DNA of 64,000 nt, taken from the NCBI GenBank assembly GCA_016870975.1, contig VGAE01000002.1, positions 82,554-146,553 on the forward strand, in the 5' to 3' direction. Positions 8,248-17,327 of this stretch are shown one piece after another. Numbering within the stretch: position 1 is the stretch's first letter; every line of letters starts with the position of its first letter. The position numbers and the translations under genes were made by a program. The notes under the pieces were generated by a model that did not search any database, had not been told where the DNA came from, and worked only from the letters and a program-made list of their open reading frames with translations. The stretch comes from Actinomycetota bacterium. GTDB taxonomy: Bacteria; Actinomycetota; Actinomycetes; Nanopelagicales; Nanopelagicaceae.

Positions 8248-8290
8248 AGGGTAAGCCAAGCCCATCTCTGCTGGCAAACGAGTTTTAAAT
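8248..8290 (-). promoter_or_regulatory. probable whiB7 leader promoter with AT-rich WhiB7 box
   Basis: Reading the minus strand: ATTTAAAA (8290-8283), five bases, TTGCCA as -35 (8277-8272), an 18-base spacer, TACCCT as -10 (8253-8248), seven bases, then ATG at 8240. WhiB7-activated promoters in mycobacteria carry an AT-rich box just upstream of the -35 that the AT-hook contacts, so autoregulation is likely. The box overlaps the uvrD2 stop codon. Confidence 0.6.
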
Positions 8291-9916
8291 CAGCCCTGCC
8301 TCACGGAGAAATGGGCTTGCCTCACCGGCATAACTGAGATGTAGGGCGCGTTTTGCGCGAGTAACCCCAACATAGAAGAGGCGGCGCTCCTCATCTATCG
8401 GCTCAGCCAGGGGTAGATATCTAGCCGATGCTCCGGCGAGATAGACGCTCTCCCACTCCAAACCTTTGGCGCTATGTAACGTGGCGATTGTTACTCCAGG
8501 AAGATCAGGTGGATTGTTCTGATCAGCGCGCTCCTCTAGTTCTCGAAGGAATGCTCGCATTGAATCAATTCCATCATTTGATAATTCTTGAGCCAACTGA
8601 ATCAAAGCTCTTACATATTTATCTTCAGCGCCAAATGATTTTAATAAGTCCCTTAATTCGCCTAGCCAATCCCCGGATGAGAGTACGGAAGCGCTGCGAA
8701 TCGCCGCCATCATGGATCTGACATCACCTCTATCAAAGAAGCGTTCTGCGCTCCGTATCTGATTCTCAATCCCTGCGTTATTCAAGGCCGCTTCAATTGC
8801 ATCTAGTTGAGAATTGGTACGAGCGAGTACTGCTAGTGATTTAACGCCAGTAGATATCTCACTCTTAACAGTTTCGGCAAGGGTTAATAGCTCTTCCGCC
8901 TCTGAATTTACTGAAACAACTTTAGGTCGATCGCCATGGGTGTTAATGGCATCTAAATCGTGACCCAACTCGCCACTTCTCAAGATTGAATTAGCAATAT
9001 TTATAATTTCTGGGGTGGAACGATAGCCAGCGCTAAGCCGAATAACTTCAGCGTTTGGATATTTCTTCGTGAAGTTCAGTAAAAATGCTGGAGTTGCTCC
9101 AGCAAAAGAATAAATGGTCTGGGCGGGATCTCCAACGACACAGATATCTTCGCGCTTGCCTAACCAGAGATCAAGTAGTCGCTGTTGTAACGGAGATACA
9201 TCCTGGTATTCATCAACAGTGAAATAACGGTACTGATCGCGTATCCGATCTCGGATCTCTCTTATCTCCTCTAACATGCCAACTGTTAATAAAAGTACAT
9301 CCTCGAAATCAATTGCTCGTTCTTGCCGCTTTAAACTCTCATACGCCTCGTAAGTTTTGGCAATATCCTCAAGTCCAAACTGTTCTCTACTCTTTCGAGC
9401 GCTAACTCGAACGGATCGAGAATTAGTCAAGGCAGATTCAATATACTCATCGCTTGGAATCTGTTGCACTTTGGCCCATTCAATTTCACTCGAAATATCG
9501 CGGAGCAGAGTGGGGCTCTTAATTAATTTCAATCCAGCGCGATCAATTGCCTCACCAAGAAATGTGCTCTTGCTCGTCAATAGCGAGGGAAATCTGCCGC
9601 CGAGGGCTTCCGGCCAGAAATATAGAAGTTGCTTTAGCGCTGCCGAGTGAAATGTGCGCGCTGCAATTGCGGGAACTCCTAAGGTGCGAAGTCGCGATCT
9701 CATCTCACCAGCAGCCCGCGCTGTAAAAGTTAGCGCGAGAATTCGATTTGGCTCGATAATGCCAATATCAACGGCGTAGGCCAATCGATGGGTGATTGCT
9801 CGCGTCTTTCCCGTTCCAGCGCCGGCAATTACGCAGACTGGACCTCGAACAGCGGTAGCAACTGTGCGTTGCTCATCATCTAATGCCGCCAGGATCTCTT
9901 CAGCGGCCGACATCAC
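8285..9916 (-). CDS. uvrD2: UvrD2-like superfamily 1 DNA helicase (short form)
   Basis: An ATP-dependent 3'-5' DNA helicase/translocase of the UvrD/PcrA type, 543 residues. Walker A is AGAGTGKT at 31-38, motif Ia follows (ALTFTARAAGEM), Walker B is FTVDEYQD, motif III is VVGDPAQTIYSF, and motifs V/VI are IATLHSAKGLEWE and FYVGVTRAKRAL. Position between whiB7 and nudC matches UvrD2. Mycobacterial UvrD2 is about 700 residues, with a C-terminal HRDC domain and tetracysteine region; this protein stops about 20 residues after motif VI, so both are missing. It overlaps the nudC end by 17 bases and is probably cotranscribed with it. Confidence 0.88.
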   Translation of the reverse strand: MMSAAEEILAALDDEQRTVATAVRGPVCVIAGAGTGKTRAITHRLAYAVDIGIIEPNRILALTFTARAAGEMRSRLRTLGVPAIAARTFHSAALKQLLYFWPEALGGRFPSLLTSKSTFLGEAIDRAGLKLIKSPTLLRDISSEIEWAKVQQIPSDEYIESALTNSRSVRVSARKSREQFGLEDIAKTYEAYESLKRQERAIDFEDVLLLTVGMLEEIREIRDRIRDQYRYFTVDEYQDVSPLQQRLLDLWLGKREDICVVGDPAQTIYSFAGATPAFLLNFTKKYPNAEVIRLSAGYRSTPEIINIANSILRSGELGHDLDAINTHGDRPKVVSVNSEAEELLTLAETVKSEISTGVKSLAVLARTNSQLDAIEAALNNAGIENQIRSAERFFDRGDVRSMMAAIRSASVLSSGDWLGELRDLLKSFGAEDKYVRALIQLAQELSNDGIDSMRAFLRELEERADQNNPPDLPGVTIATLHSAKGLEWESVYLAGASARYLPLAEPIDEERRLFYVGVTRAKRALHLSYAGEASPFLREAGLI

Positions 9917-10805
9917 GCCAACTCTCTTTGGCGACCAACTCGCGAGCCGATGGACCGCACCAAGAGTTGATCATGGCTCGCGCTACTGAAATGGCTGGTG
10001 GGAGTAAGAGTTCTTGGGAAGCAACTTTTGCTTTTAACAGTTCTCTATCTAGCCAGATTATCTCTTCAATCTCTTCGCCGTCGGCCTTAGTCGTTCCTGG
10101 ATTTGAGATTACGGCCTCGTAGGCAATCATGATGGAAGCCGGAAATGGCCAAGGTTGCGAGCCAAGATATTTCATTGAAATAACTTGGCCACCACACTCT
10201 TCAGCGACTTCTCGCAAGACCGTGCTCTCAAAAGATTCACCTGGTTCGACAAAACCAGCAAAGGTTGAGAATCGTTTTTCCGGCCAAACTTTCTGGCGAC
10301 CAAGAAGTATTCGATCACTTTCATCTTTTACTAAGACAATTACCGCTGGGTCAGTCCGAGGATGGTGTTCGGCAGAACAAGCTGAACATTTTCGAATTGC
10401 ACCCGCCATGCCAATCACTGTTGCGCCGCCACACTTTGCACATCGCTGGTGGCTCTCATGCCACTGCGCTAGGGCAAGTGCATGAACAGCGGCACCAATC
10501 TCAAGATCAGCTAACTTCTTTCCAATGGTACGCAAGCTCTGAAATTCATCAGAGGTGCTCTCCACGAAGCCTTTCCGATAAGCGACAAAATAAGGAGCAC
10601 CAGCTTTATCAAGCCCTAAGAAGAATCGATCGCCCTCAGTTTCTGGTGAGACATAATCGAGCGACTCATCTTTGATGCGGAATTGATCATCAATCAACTC
10701 AATTATTTTTGCCCGTTGCCACATCTCAGCGAGCGCAGCCAGATCACCGCGTAGATGAGCCGCGCGGTCTAATTCGCATCGGGAGAGCGGCAGATCGAGC
10801 AGCAC
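9900..10805 (-). CDS. nudC: NAD(H) pyrophosphatase / RNA decapping NUDIX hydrolase
   Basis: This 301-residue NUDIX enzyme hydrolyses NADH to NMNH and AMP, and in E. coli removes NAD caps from RNA. A four-cysteine zinc ribbon (CAKCGG, then CSAC) precedes the catalytic domain. The Nudix box reads GFVEPGESFESTVLREVAEE, with the metal-binding Glu residues intact, and the NudC-specific SQPWPFPAS follows. It is the first gene of a minus-strand unit with uvrD2. Start ATG at 10805 lies about 46 bases from the divergent nuclease-like gene, so both promoters share this gap. Confidence 0.93.
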   Translation of the reverse strand: MLLDLPLSRCELDRAAHLRGDLAALAEMWQRAKIIELIDDQFRIKDESLDYVSPETEGDRFFLGLDKAGAPYFVAYRKGFVESTSDEFQSLRTIGKKLADLEIGAAVHALALAQWHESHQRCAKCGGATVIGMAGAIRKCSACSAEHHPRTDPAVIVLVKDESDRILLGRQKVWPEKRFSTFAGFVEPGESFESTVLREVAEECGGQVISMKYLGSQPWPFPASIMIAYEAVISNPGTTKADGEEIEEIIWLDRELLKAKVASQELLLPPAISVARAMINSWCGPSARELVAKESWRDVGR

Positions 10806-10838
10806 GGGGCGACCTTACTAGCGACCCCGATACTCCAG

Positions 10839-10844
10839 TAACCT
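10839..10844 (+). promoter_or_regulatory. -10 box of a probable leaderless promoter
   Basis: TAACCT ends seven bases before the ATG at 10852, the spacing of actinobacterial leaderless promoters. No Shine-Dalgarno is present; the -35 is poor. Confidence 0.4.
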
Positions 10845-10851
10845 TGCAAAT

Positions 10852-11649
10852 ATGAAGGGATTCACGCTCACCTCTTGGAACATTCTCCACGCAATGGCGA
10901 TACCGCCTAACTCTGGCGGCACTCTGCGGAGCGCCCTTAAATCACTTCAGAAAGATGTATCGAGCGATCTAATTGCGATTCAGGAAGTTGATGTTCATCA
11001 AGATCGCTCCGGTGACGGTAATCAAGTTCGTCAGATTGCCGAGGAGATTGGCGCCCCTTATTGGGCCTTTGCGCCATCTATATATGGAACTCCGGGCCAG
11101 AAGTGGCATGGCGTTACCGAGGATATTATTTTTGATAATGCTTCACCGATTCCACCCGATGCCATGTATGGAATTGGCATAGTTTCTAAAGTTCCAGTGA
11201 AGCGATGGCATCGGATAAATCTTGGCCGAGCACCAATAGGTATGCCATTACTTGTGCCCGGTGAAAAGCGACCTCAATTTATTTATGTTCATGACGAACC
11301 GCGATCAGCGCTAGTCGCTGAATTAGAAAACGGTATCTGCGTTACTACTACCCACCTCTCATTTGTACCACTGAAAAATTGGAGCCAACTCCGCAAGATC
11401 GCAAATTGGGTCGAGAAATTACCGGGACTTCATATTATGACCGGAGATTTCAATCTACCGTGGGGGCTTGGTCCGAAGTTAATTGGTTGGAATGATTTAG
11501 TAAAAGGTGCAACTTATCCATCATGGAAGCCAAGCATTGAATTTGATTACATAATGAGCAAGGAGCTAACAAGTAGCGAGGTAGATGGCAAGATACATAG
11601 CCACTTAGGTATTAGTGATCATCTAGCAACAAGCGCAACTATTAAGTGA
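10852..11649 (+). CDS. endonuclease/exonuclease/phosphatase (EEP) fold hydrolase
   Basis: A cytoplasmic 265-residue protein of the DNase I-like EEP superfamily. The expected metal and catalytic motifs are in order: TSWNILH (Asn), LIAIQEVD (Glu), the central catalytic region, MTGDFNLPWG (Asp/Asn), DYIMSK, and GISDHLATSA (Asp-His). There is no signal peptide. The superfamily covers nucleases, phosphatases and sphingomyelinases, so the substrate cannot be assigned. It lies between the divergent nudC and the convergent phage-like pair, four bases from the latter. Confidence 0.82.
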   Translation: MKGFTLTSWNILHAMAIPPNSGGTLRSALKSLQKDVSSDLIAIQEVDVHQDRSGDGNQVRQIAEEIGAPYWAFAPSIYGTPGQKWHGVTEDIIFDNASPIPPDAMYGIGIVSKVPVKRWHRINLGRAPIGMPLLVPGEKRPQFIYVHDEPRSALVAELENGICVTTTHLSFVPLKNWSQLRKIANWVEKLPGLHIMTGDFNLPWGLGPKLIGWNDLVKGATYPSWKPSIEFDYIMSKELTSSEVDGKIHSHLGISDHLATSATIK

Positions 11650-11652
11650 TTA

Positions 11653-12195
11653 TCAAGCAACTTCCGCGTTTTTTATTAGATGACTCCGCTTATCGTTAAA
11701 TGCTCGAAGTAGTTCGCTTCGTTTTCCTTCCGGCATATTGAAGGTAGCTGCGTAGGCTGACCAAGCTCCTAATTGCTCTTGGGTGGAGCAGGAAATTAAT
11801 TGTTTCAATAGCGATTCATAATCACCGCTCTGGAGCTCTTTCCTCGCCACGCCGCGCATCGCCTTTACCATCTCTTCTCGACTTGGTCGCTTTCCTTTAG
11901 CAGCAAAACCGAGATTCGCTAGACAGCGTCCGATACTTGATGTTTCACAGTTTTCACTCGCGTTAGCTCGATTAATCGGAGAGGTTCCCTCGATCTCAGT
12001 TGCGTAGCCAGTTGCCTGGGGGCGAAGTTCTTCTAAGTTTATATAAGCCTCAGTACGACAGATCCATTCAACGCGTCCGTCAGCGCGTTCAGTTCTATTT
12101 AAATCGGTAAGTAATCGACCATTTGGATACTTCGACCAGAATGCGCGGATTCGGTTCTCAACGGGTTCGTAGTGTTCGAGATTAAAGTAACCCAT
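11653..12195 (-). CDS. phage-type protein, possibly ssDNA-annealing/recombination related
   Basis: This 180-residue soluble protein does not look like core metabolism. The N-terminal part reads GYFNLEHYEPVENRIRAFW and RTEAYINLEELRPQATGYA. A central block, ASENCETSSIGRCLANLGF, followed by KRPSREEM, strongly resembles a block (ENCETSAIGRALANLG) I remember from actinophage early-region proteins of the annealing/recombination type. That link is from memory, not a search. The start codon overlaps the stop of the next gene upstream (12195), so the two form a unit. Base composition resembles the surroundings, suggesting an old acquisition. Confidence 0.55.
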   Translation of the reverse strand: MGYFNLEHYEPVENRIRAFWSKYPNGRLLTDLNRTERADGRVEWICRTEAYINLEELRPQATGYATEIEGTSPINRANASENCETSSIGRCLANLGFAAKGKRPSREEMVKAMRGVARKELQSGDYESLLKQLISCSTQEQLGAWSAYAATFNMPEGKRSELLRAFNDKRSHLIKNAEVA

Positions 12196-12701
12196 TACTG
12201 GCCCACCGCCATTAGCAATTCTTCAGCCATAACTTCATTAGGAGTTAGCGCGCCAGCTCTAAAAGTTTCGATCAACGCTTCACGTCCGCCATCTTTAAAT
12301 CTCGTAGCGATATATGGTTCTCTAGAATTAAAGTTAATGAAGTCGAGAACTTCACCGGTACGTGGATAGATTGCTTTTCCATCAACATTCTCAACACTCT
12401 CTAAGATATGTTTACGGAAGGAGTCTCGAACGCTCTCAACAATCTCGTACTCCCAATTCTCTTTAACCCACGATACAAATAAGTTCTCATTTCGTACTTG
12501 GGCGGAAGTTTTTGGATGTACGAGTGAGACTTTTGCAATCTCTTCGCCAGCAAGCATCGCCGTAGCAGCATCGGCGCCAACTTCATCTAGCGCACTTGCA
12601 AATTCGCGTCGCAACCGTTCTTTAGCCTCTTTAGCGGCATCGACAATCAAGGTAATGGCCGAGAGTTGGAAGGCGAGTTCACGGAGGTTCATGTAGGGCA
12701 T
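12195..12701 (-). CDS. phage-like conserved protein, function unknown
   Basis: About 168 residues; soluble and largely helical at the N-terminus (MNLRELAFQLSAITLIVDAA, then Glu/Arg/Lys-rich), followed by a mixed region with SLVHPKTSAQVRNE and AIYPRTGEVLDFINF. I do not recognise a characterised family. The wording is like actinophage proteins encoded next to annealing-type proteins, and the gene overlaps the stop/start of such a protein here. Frame is open from a TTG at 12722; ATG at 12701 (MPYMNLREL) or 12692 are likelier starts. It follows typA on the same strand after a short gap, so readthrough from typA may express it. Confidence 0.55.
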   Translation of the reverse strand: MPYMNLRELAFQLSAITLIVDAAKEAKERLRREFASALDEVGADAATAMLAGEEIAKVSLVHPKTSAQVRNENLFVSWVKENWEYEIVESVRDSFRKHILESVENVDGKAIYPRTGEVLDFINFNSREPYIATRFKDGGREALIETFRAGALTPNEVMAEELLMAVGQ

Positions 12702-12744
12702 TAGAGCGGAGCCCACTGACAAACCGCCCCAGGGGCGTGTCGCG

Positions 12745-14649
12745 CTACTCCTGGTTGGCTTTTTTCGCCTTAGAAGTTAAGCGGGAGCGTTCATTCTGGT
12801 CGAGAACAACTTTTCGGATCCGCACATTTACCGGAGTCACTTCGACGCATTCATCCTCACGGCAATACTCCAAAGCCTGCTCGAGATTTAAGATCTTTGG
12901 TGGAATCAAACGTTCATTTTCATCAGAACCAGCTGCGCGCATATTGGTTAATTTCTTCTCCCGAACAATATTTACATCCATATCTTCTGGGCGCGAATTC
13001 TCACCAATCACCATCCCTTCATAAACATCGGAGCCTACTTCAGCGAAGATGGTGCCGCGCTCTTGTAGTCCAAAGATTGCATAAGAGGTAGCGGTTCCGG
13101 CTCGATCTGAGACTAAGGAGCCAGTTGGACGCGTGCGAAGCTCACCGCTCCACGGTTCGTATCCATCGAAAACATGGTGCAACAATCCGGTTCCACGAGT
13201 CTCGGTTAGGAACTCAGTTCTAAATCCAATCAAACCGCGAGATGGAACTGTGAAATCCATTCTGATCCAACCAGTGCCGTGGTTGACCATCTGTTCCATT
13301 CGTCCTTTGCGAAGCGCCATAAGTTGAGTTATTACACCCAAATAATCTTCCGGTGCATCGATAGTTAATCGCTCCATCGGCTCATTTAATTTGCCATCGA
13401 TAATCTTCGTTACAACTTGAGGTTTTCCAACTGTTAGCTCGAAACCTTCACGGCGCATCATCTCAACTAAAACTGCCAATTGGAGTTCGCCGCGACCTTG
13501 GACCTCCCAGGTATCGGGGCGGTCGGTGTTGAGAACTCTAAGTGAAACATTTCCGACCAATTCACTATCTAACCAATTCTTTACAAGTCTTGCCGTTAAT
13601 TTCTTGCCGATTCGGCCAGCAAGTGGCGAGGTATTGATACCAATCGTCATAGAGATGGAAGGTTCATCGACAGTGATTGGAGGTAACGCGTGAGCATTCT
13701 CGCTATCTGCCAAAGTTTCACCAAGAGTAATGGTCTCGATTCCAGCGACTGCGATGATGTCGCCTGGACCAGCTTCAGCAACCGGAATTCGCTCCAGACC
13801 TTCAGTCATCATCAGCTCAGAAATCTTTACCTTTTCTTGGGAGCCATCGCTCTTAAGCCACGTTACAAGTTGTCCCTTCTTTATCTTGCCTTCATGGACC
13901 CGGCAGAGTGCCAATCGTCCAAGATATGGCGAAGAGTCAAGGTTTGTGACATGGGCTTGTAACGGTGCGCCCTCATGAAATTTCGGCGAAGGAATCGTTT
14001 TGAAAATTACATTGAAGAGCACGTCAAGATTCTCTTGATCCGGCATTCCCCCATCGCTCGGTCGATTTAACGAAGCGCGACCAGCTTTAGCAGAGGTGTA
14101 GACAATCGGAAAATCAATCTGAGTTTCTGTTGCATCAAGATCTAAGAACAATTCATAAGTCTCATCTACCACCGCCGCCACTCGGGCATCTGGTCTATCT
14201 ACTTTATTAATTATCAAAATAACTGGAAGATTTTTCTGAAGCGCTTTTCGCAGAACAAATCGAGTCTGTGGCAATGGACCCTCGGATGCATCGACCAAGA
14301 GCGCAACGCCATCAACCATTTCTAGCCCGCGTTCAACCTCGCCGCCGAAATCTGCGTGGCCAGGGGTGTCGATGATATTTACTATCGTGTTTCCACGTTT
14401 GACCGCAGTGTTCTTCGCAAGAATTGTGATTCCTTTTTCTCGCTCCAAGTCCATCGAATCCATTACTCGATCTTGTGATTTAGATTGGTCTTTATGAGCC
14501 GCAAAGGCTCCGCTCTGCCAGAGCATGGCATCAACGAGTGTGGTCTTGCCATGATCCACGTGGGCGATGATTGCGATATTTCGCAATTCATCACGTTCTA
14601 GCAGAGGCAATCCGGTGAGGTGAGCGGTTGATTTCTTTATCTCAGACAT
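12745..14649 (-). CDS. typA: ribosome-associated translational GTPase TypA/BipA
   Basis: A full-length 634-residue EF-G-like GTPase that acts on the ribosome during stress and late subunit assembly. G1 is AHVDHGKTT, the switch segment is REKGITILAKN, G3 is DTPGHADFGGEVERG, and G4 is INKVDRPDAR. Domain II, III and the BipA-specific C-terminal domain (SRGLIGFRTEFLTETRGTG) are intact. Its first eight bases overlap the end of ychF, so it is translationally coupled to it. Confidence 0.97.
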   Translation of the reverse strand: MSEIKKSTAHLTGLPLLERDELRNIAIIAHVDHGKTTLVDAMLWQSGAFAAHKDQSKSQDRVMDSMDLEREKGITILAKNTAVKRGNTIVNIIDTPGHADFGGEVERGLEMVDGVALLVDASEGPLPQTRFVLRKALQKNLPVILIINKVDRPDARVAAVVDETYELFLDLDATETQIDFPIVYTSAKAGRASLNRPSDGGMPDQENLDVLFNVIFKTIPSPKFHEGAPLQAHVTNLDSSPYLGRLALCRVHEGKIKKGQLVTWLKSDGSQEKVKISELMMTEGLERIPVAEAGPGDIIAVAGIETITLGETLADSENAHALPPITVDEPSISMTIGINTSPLAGRIGKKLTARLVKNWLDSELVGNVSLRVLNTDRPDTWEVQGRGELQLAVLVEMMRREGFELTVGKPQVVTKIIDGKLNEPMERLTIDAPEDYLGVITQLMALRKGRMEQMVNHGTGWIRMDFTVPSRGLIGFRTEFLTETRGTGLLHHVFDGYEPWSGELRTRPTGSLVSDRAGTATSYAIFGLQERGTIFAEVGSDVYEGMVIGENSRPEDMDVNIVREKKLTNMRAAGSDENERLIPPKILNLEQALEYCREDECVEVTPVNVRIRKVVLDQNERSRLTSKAKKANQE

Positions 14650-15715
14650 TGAACCTAAATTCCACTACGTCGCCATCTTGCATTACGTAATCCTTTCCTT
14701 CCATTCGAACTTTGCCGCGCGCTTTGGCTTCCACCATGGAACCAGCTGCAACTAAGTCTTCAAATGAGATCACTTCGGCTTTAATAAAGCCTTTTTGGAA
14801 ATCGGTATGAATTACTGCAGCAGCAGCGGGTGCGGTATCACCTTTATGGATAGTCCAAGCCCGCGCCTCTTTCTCGCCCGCAGTTAGATAAGTTTGCAGA
14901 CCAAGAGTTGTAAAACCGACTCGTGCCAAGGTACTTAGGCCCGGCTCTGTTAAACCGATTGACTTTAGTAAATCCAAAGCCTCATGATCATCGAGTTCCG
15001 TCAATTCAGATTCAGTCTTCGCATCTAAGAATATTGCCTCAGCTGGCGATACTATTTCTTGTAATTTATTGCGGAGCACAGCATCACCCAATTCGCTCGC
15101 ATCAACATTGAAGACATAAAGAAATGGTTTTGCGGTGAGTAAGCCAAGCTCTTTTAGTAAATCTAAATCGATTCGGGAACCAAAAAGGAGCTTTCCTTCG
15201 CAAAGAATTGCCTGGGCCTCTTTCATAACTTCAAGAAATTTGGCTCGGTCTTTATCTTGACGCGCCTCTTTCTCAACTCTTGGGATCGCTTTCTCCAATG
15301 TTTGTAGGTCGGCAAGTTGTAATTCAGTGTTAATAGTTTCGATATCACTTGAGGGATCTACACGCCCATCAACATGAACCACATCAGGATCGGTAAAAAC
15401 GCGAATAACCTGACAGATTGCATCGCTCTCGCGAATATTTGCGAGGAACTTATTGCCTAGGCCAGCTCCTTCAGAAGCGCCCTTCACAATTCCCGCGATA
15501 TCAACAAAAGAGACTGCGGCCGGGATGATTCGTTCTGAGCTAAAGAGTTTGGCGAGGACTGGTAGGCGGGAATCTGGAACGCCCACGACGCCGACATTAG
15601 GTTCGATGGTGGCGAAGGGATAGTTGGCCGCCAGGACGTTGTTCTTCGTTAAAGCATTGAAGAGGGTCGATTTTCCAACATTGGGAAGGCCGACGATTCC
15701 GATAGAGAGGCTCAC
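14642..15715 (-). CDS. ychF: YchF/OLA1-family redox-regulated P-loop ATPase
   Basis: 357 residues. G1 [12 protein letters not shown] is at residues 7-18, G3 [19 protein letters not shown] follows, and a degenerate G4, NVDASE, replaces NKxD, explaining the ATP preference of the family. The C-terminal TGS-like domain ([20 protein letters not shown]) is complete. YchF associates with ribosomes and is linked to oxidative stress response. It is the first gene of the ychF-typA unit and is divergent from rmuC, with about 45 bases between starts. Confidence 0.96.
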   Translation of the reverse strand: MSLSIGIVGLPNVGKSTLFNALTKNNVLAANYPFATIEPNVGVVGVPDSRLPVLAKLFSSERIIPAAVSFVDIAGIVKGASEGAGLGNKFLANIRESDAICQVIRVFTDPDVVHVDGRVDPSSDIETINTELQLADLQTLEKAIPRVEKEARQDKDRAKFLEVMKEAQAILCEGKLLFGSRIDLDLLKELGLLTAKPFLYVFNVDASELGDAVLRNKLQEIVSPAEAIFLDAKTESELTELDDHEALDLLKSIGLTEPGLSTLARVGFTTLGLQTYLTAGEKEARAWTIHKGDTAPAAAAVIHTDFQKGFIKAEVISFEDLVAAGSMVEAKARGKVRMEGKDYVMQDGDVVEFRFNV

Positions 15716-15760
15716 GAGGGGTAGAGCCTAACCGTCAATGTCAGCCCCGACTGCCACGAT

Positions 15761-16915
15761 ATGTGCATGAACGGCGCTCTCTCACTTCTGATTGGTCTCA
15801 TTATCGGCCTCGCTATCGGCGCCTTAATCGCAACTCTGCGCACAAATAGCGAACGCGGAAAAGTCGCGTTACTTAACGCGCAACTTGAAGAGATGCGAAA
15901 AGAAGAGGCGCGACTTACCACTTTAAATGAACAGCTTCGCTCAGTGACAGTAGGCATGACGCAACTTGCCACCCAGAGCCAAGAGGCTGAAGTGAAACGC
16001 GCTCGAGCAGAGAGTGAGATGCGCACTCAAATAGAGACGATGCGTCTCGGTAACGAAAACTTACTTCGCGAAACCACAAAGCTAGCCGGCGCGCTCTCTA
16101 ACTCACAGACACGCGGTAAATATGGTGAAGCCCAATTAGAGACGCTCTTGGAGAGCGCGGGACTTCTCGAAAATGTTCATTTCTTCAAACAAGATTATCG
16201 AGCCAGCGGAACTGAAATCACTAAACCAGATATAAAGATTGCTGTTCCTGGTGGAAGTGAAATATTTATTGACTCTAAATTCCCCTTTGATCGTTTTCTA
16301 GATGCCGTGGTTGAAAAAGATCCAATTGAGCGAAATCGATTAATGCAGCTCCATGCAAAAGATTTGGTGGGCCATGTAAATGCCCTCGCTAAGCGAGGCT
16401 ACCAAGAGAGCAGCAACTCTCCTGATTATGTTGTTCTATTCGCCCCCTTTGAATCGATACTTTCGGAGGCGCTAGAAGCAGAACCCCAACTTCTCCATAA
16501 AGCCTTCGAAAAGAATGTCTCTATCGCAACGCCCACAACGATGATGGCCTTACTTAGAACAGTTGCTTACGTCTTTAGTCGAAGCGAACTTGCTAAGAAT
16601 GCCCAGGAAATCACCGACCTAGCTGGCGAACTCTTAAAGCGAATCGGAAAAGTTCATAGCAAGATCGAAACGCTTGGAGAGCGGATTAAATCCTCAGAGC
16701 GCGCATTTAATGACCTAGTAAAGAGCGCCGAAGAAAATATTTTAAAACCAGCCCGAAAAATGGTGAAACTTGGCGCACCTTCCAGCAGCAAGCTAAAAGC
16801 AATAGAAGATGTCGATGATGAACTTCGTCAAATTGCGCCTAAAGAGTTAACGACCGGCGACCTATTTGATGAAGGAAGCGATGAAGATTTAGGAGATGAT
16901 GACGATGCGAAGTGA
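15761..16915 (+). CDS. rmuC: DNA recombination protein RmuC
   Basis: A membrane-anchored nuclease-fold protein of 384 residues that limits DNA inversions at short inverted repeats. The N-terminal hydrophobic segment (LLIGLIIGLAIGALIATL) is at about residues 7-24. A coiled coil to about 110 and the RmuC core follow (TRGKYGEAQLETLLESAGLL, then PGGSEIFIDSKFPFDRFLDA). The acidic C-terminal tail is Asp-rich. ATG at 15761 or the in-frame ATG at 15767 could start. Its end overlaps the start of the DUF6542 gene. Confidence 0.93.
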   Translation: MCMNGALSLLIGLIIGLAIGALIATLRTNSERGKVALLNAQLEEMRKEEARLTTLNEQLRSVTVGMTQLATQSQEAEVKRARAESEMRTQIETMRLGNENLLRETTKLAGALSNSQTRGKYGEAQLETLLESAGLLENVHFFKQDYRASGTEITKPDIKIAVPGGSEIFIDSKFPFDRFLDAVVEKDPIERNRLMQLHAKDLVGHVNALAKRGYQESSNSPDYVVLFAPFESILSEALEAEPQLLHKAFEKNVSIATPTTMMALLRTVAYVFSRSELAKNAQEITDLAGELLKRIGKVHSKIETLGERIKSSERAFNDLVKSAEENILKPARKMVKLGAPSSSKLKAIEDVDDELRQIAPKELTTGDLFDEGSDEDLGDDDDAK

Positions 16916-17327
16916 CCTGCCCCAACCACCATTCAAATCTCCTGTAAAAGGAGCTGGCCTAACTAAGCAAGGAATTGCAATTCTGCAGTTTCTCTTGATC
17001 TCCTTCGTGGCCATCGTAGAAATATTCTTCAGCTCCAATATTGGATTTCTCACCGGAATCTCAATCTGGGCAACGTACTACGGTGGATTAATCTATGGAA
17101 GAACTGGAGCAACTTACGTTGCCGTCGTTAATCCCCCAATTGCTCTCGCAATCGCAACTTTAGTTCTTTTGCCGACAGTAGGTGGCTTCTCTCTCAGCCT
17201 TACTCGACTTGGCGTAGATCTTGTAACTGGTCTTGCCAGCGTTGCGCCATTCTTAATAACGGGCTCACTATTTGGTTGGTGGTACTACTTCCGAGAAGCG
17301 AAGCGGCTACTTTCCAGCGGCGCGTAA
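16905..17327 (+). CDS. DUF6542-like small membrane protein
   Basis: About 140 residues with four hydrophobic segments (for example [20 protein letters not shown] and [14 protein letters not shown]) and a short cytosolic C-terminus. It matches the actinobacterial DUF6542 proteins found between ychF and ispH (Rv1111c position); function is unknown. Three ATGs occur at 16896, 16899 and 16905; AGGAG at 16891-16895 is best spaced for 16905. Its last 21 bases overlap the convergent ispH end. Confidence 0.72.
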   Translation: MRSDLPQPPFKSPVKGAGLTKQGIAILQFLLISFVAIVEIFFSSNIGFLTGISIWATYYGGLIYGRTGATYVAVVNPPIALAIATLVLLPTVGGFSLSLTRLGVDLVTGLASVAPFLITGSLFGWWYYFREAKRLLSSGA

